From the NCBI GenBank assembly GCA_900546345.1, contig URCI01000006.1, positions 1-64,000 on the forward strand: a stretch of DNA of 64,000 nt. Reading direction: 5' to 3'. Below, piece by piece: positions 62,313 to 64,000 of this stretch. This DNA is from an uncultured Prevotella sp. Its GTDB lineage: Bacteria > Bacteroidota > Bacteroidia > Bacteroidales > Bacteroidaceae. Positions within the stretch are counted from its first letter, which is position 1. Each line of letters starts with the position of its first letter. The translations under genes were made by a program, and so were the position numbers. The notes under the pieces are model-generated. The model searched no databases, was not told where the DNA came from, and worked only from the letters and a program-made list of their open reading frames with translations.

Positions 62313-63560
62313 TTATTCATCCCTCATCGCATCGACTGGTTTGATGCTCATGGCGCGGACTGCAGGGGCGAGACCGGCGATAATGCCCAAGACACAAAGC
62401 AGGAGCATGGCACCGAGAGCGGTCCAGAAACCTACCTGGAAATGGGCTTGCACGATGCCGTCGGTGGTGTTGCCCATCTCCAGCAGTTGGAGAATGGCCA
62501 CGGCAAAGAGTATGCCACTCATACCCGCCACGATGGTCAGCACGATACTTTCTGTGATGATCTGTGAGAGCACCATGCGGGGTGTGGCTCCGATGGCCCG
62601 GCGTATGCCTATCTCGGTGGTGCGCTCACGCACGGTCACCATCATGATGTTGGAAACGCCAATGGCCCCGGCCAACAGCGTGCCGATACCTACGAGCCAT
62701 ACCAGGTAGTTGACGCCTCGGAACAGGCTGTCGACCATTCCGAAAAGCACTTCGGTGTTGAATACCGTGATGCCTTTCTCATCGGTAGGATCCACATGAT
62801 GTTCATGGGCAATGATGCTGCGGATGCGACTGTTGAGTTTGCTGAGCACCACTCCCGGACGACCTGTGAGGCTGATGATGTCTACTTTCTCACCAAGATT
62901 ATAGGTCTGCTGCATCAGCGTGATGGGCAGAATGACACTCTCTTCGGCCGAGCCGTTGACATTCATGTTGCCTGAACTGTAGTCCACGCCGACAACACTG
63001 TAGTAGAGCGAGTCGATGCGCACGAGCTGGCCGCAGGGATTGCCGCCACCGGGGAAGAGTGTCTTATAGATCTTTTTGCCCAGCACGCACACCTTACGGT
63101 GCTGTGCCATATCCATCGGGTTGATGTATCTGCCATAATACAGGCTGGGTTGTTCCACCCTTGCGTAGTCGGGCTCCACACCCTTGACGCTCGCCGTGGC
63201 TTTCTTGTCGCCGAAGACGACCACGCTGCCCCAGCGCGCCACCATCGGCGTGACGACATCGAGCTCAGGAATCTGCGCTTTCAGTCGGTCCACATCTTTA
63301 TATACCATGTTCCACTGCCGTCCTTTGCGGAAACCGTCGTACGGCTTGGTCGTCGGCTGAGCGAAGACGAGGGCTGAGTTGGTGGCGAAGCCTTCGAAAT
63401 TCTTGCTTAGCATGTCTTTCAGCCCATCGCCCCCTCCGATGAGAGCAACGAGCATAAACACACCCCAAAACACGCCGAAACCAGTCAGAAACGAACGGCT
63501 CTTGTTGCGTGTCAGTGTGTCGAGTATCTCGCGGTAGGTGTCAAGGTCTATCTTCATCAT
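62313..63560 (-). CDS. MacB-like ABC transporter permease
   Basis: 415 aa: one N-terminal helix (about 20-42, RSFLTGFGVFWGVFMLVALI), a large periplasmic domain (about 45-275) and three C-terminal helices (about 285-305, 335-360, 375-400). VSNIMMVTVRERTTEIGIRR is the conserved FtsX/MacB cytoplasmic coupling loop. The sequence has no ABC ATPase domain, so the nucleotide-binding protein must be separate, probably beyond the window's right end. The gene lies 53 bp before the adaptor. MacB-type pumps export macrolides, peptides, toxins or lipoprotein-like substrates; this one is unassigned. Confidence 0.92.
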   Translation of the reverse strand: MMKIDLDTYREILDTLTRNKSRSFLTGFGVFWGVFMLVALIGGGDGLKDMLSKNFEGFATNSALVFAQPTTKPYDGFRKGRQWNMVYKDVDRLKAQIPELDVVTPMVARWGSVVVFGDKKATASVKGVEPDYARVEQPSLYYGRYINPMDMAQHRKVCVLGKKIYKTLFPGGGNPCGQLVRIDSLYYSVVGVDYSSGNMNVNGSAEESVILPITLMQQTYNLGEKVDIISLTGRPGVVLSKLNSRIRSIIAHEHHVDPTDEKGITVFNTEVLFGMVDSLFRGVNYLVWLVGIGTLLAGAIGVSNIMMVTVRERTTEIGIRRAIGATPRMVLSQIITESIVLTIVAGMSGILFAVAILQLLEMGNTTDGIVQAHFQVGFWTALGAMLLLCVLGIIAGLAPAVRAMSIKPVDAMRDE

Positions 63561-63576
63561 TCAACATTGTTTTATT

Positions 63577-64000
63577 TCACTCAGCGTTGTTCAATGCCTC
63601 AATAGGGCGGATGCGGGCAGCTTTGCGTGCGGGAACGAGACCGGCGATGGTTCCGGCTAGCACCATCACCACGAGAGCTTCCAGACAAACGTCAAAGCCC
63701 ACGGTGGGATTGAGGAACATTGTCGCCTTGAACAAACCGGCGTCTACCTGCTCGTGACCGATGGTGGCATCCATATATGCGTTGGCGGCGATGCCGCAGA
63801 GCATGCCGATGTATCCGAAGAAAGTGGTGATGATGATGCTCTCGGTAATGATGAGACGGAGAATGGAGGATGGTGTGGCACCAATCGCCTTGCGGATTCC
63901 AAACTCGCGTGTACGTTCCTTGACGGTGATGAGCATGATGTTGCTGACACCGACAATGCCCGACATCAGCGTGAAGAGCCCGATGATCCATAGTGCCTTA
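63577..64000 (-). CDS. MacB-like ABC transporter permease, C-terminal part (truncated by the window)
   Basis: The open frame runs to the right edge, and only the last ~140 codons are visible. The 5' end, including the start and the periplasmic domain, is missing here. The coupling-loop motif VSNIMLITVKERTREFGIRK and the final helices match the permease at 62313, so two paralogous permeases lie in tandem, 16 bp apart. They probably form a heterodimer or two alternating partners of the adaptor. The in-frame Met at 63966 is internal, not a start. Confidence 0.9.
   Translation of the reverse strand, partial: KALWIIGLFTLMSGIVGVSNIMLITVKERTREFGIRKAIGATPSSILRLIITESIIITTFFGYIGMLCGIAANAYMDATIGHEQVDAGLFKATMFLNPTVGFDVCLEALVVMVLAGTIAGLVPARKAARIRPIEALNNAE

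Overview
The window looks like chromosomal DNA of a Bacteroidales bacterium, most likely a Prevotella-like member of the Prevotellaceae. Evidence for this: sixteen start regions carry the Bacteroidetes sigma-ABfr -7 element TAnnTTTG, and nine of these also have a TTG/TTTG box exactly 20 nt upstream. It also has a type III glutamine synthetase, a hybrid two-component sensor with an AraC output domain, secreted GH2/GH43/GH51 enzymes, and an rplM-rpsI-rpsB-tsf operon. I see no rRNA, tRNA, transposase, integrase or CRISPR array. Gene order is uninterrupted core/accessory chromosome.

Layout. 0.2-8.7 kb: a GH43-like enzyme, glnN, a guanine-deaminase-like enzyme, a DsbD-type reductase and a YhaM/UPF0597 cysteine-desulfidase-like protein (all +), converging on a thioredoxin-marR operon (-). 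8.7-19.4 kb: a 574-bp gap with a perfect 56-bp palindrome, an AspT-like transporter, a pyridoxal kinase, divergent manC, a HIT protein, greA with a terminator inside its leader, a small outer-membrane barrel, and an ogt/Dna2-like nuclease-helicase pair with overlapping stop and start. 19.4-24.8 kb: secreted beta-galactosidase and arabinofuranosidase. 24.8-28.8 kb: a minus-strand operon of an HTH-cupin regulator, an acyl-CoA synthetase and a hydrolase/nucleotidase-like fusion, followed by a small membrane protein. 29.0-32.1 kb: the ribosomal protein/EF-Ts operon behind a ~200-nt leader.

32.2-50.9 kb is a surface-polysaccharide region built from several opposed transcription units. It holds a Wzx-type flippase, glycosyltransferases, three paralogous polytopic membrane proteins of one family, a TarI/IspD-like cytidylyltransferase with an SDR partner and a LicD phosphotransferase, a UbiA/HAD/GtrA set, two acyltransferases and a phosphoethanolamine-transferase-like protein. 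My reading is that it uses a CDP-polyol donor (ribitol-phosphate type) and a polyprenyl-phosphate-pentose donor, with the three paralogues as candidate GT-C-like enzymes. A second small glycosyltransferase pair lies at 53.2-55.3 kb.

51.1-53.1 kb: a superoxide reductase and a hemerythrin-LuxR fusion regulator are divergently transcribed from two canonical promoters, next to an apparent small RNA on the minus strand. 55.5-61.1 kb: an M23/LysM peptidase, a hybrid sensor whose ATP-binding motifs are damaged, and two tandem paralogues that join one membrane segment to what looks like half of an AraC DNA-binding domain. 61.1-64.0 kb: a MacA-like adaptor and two MacB-like permeases, the last running off the window.
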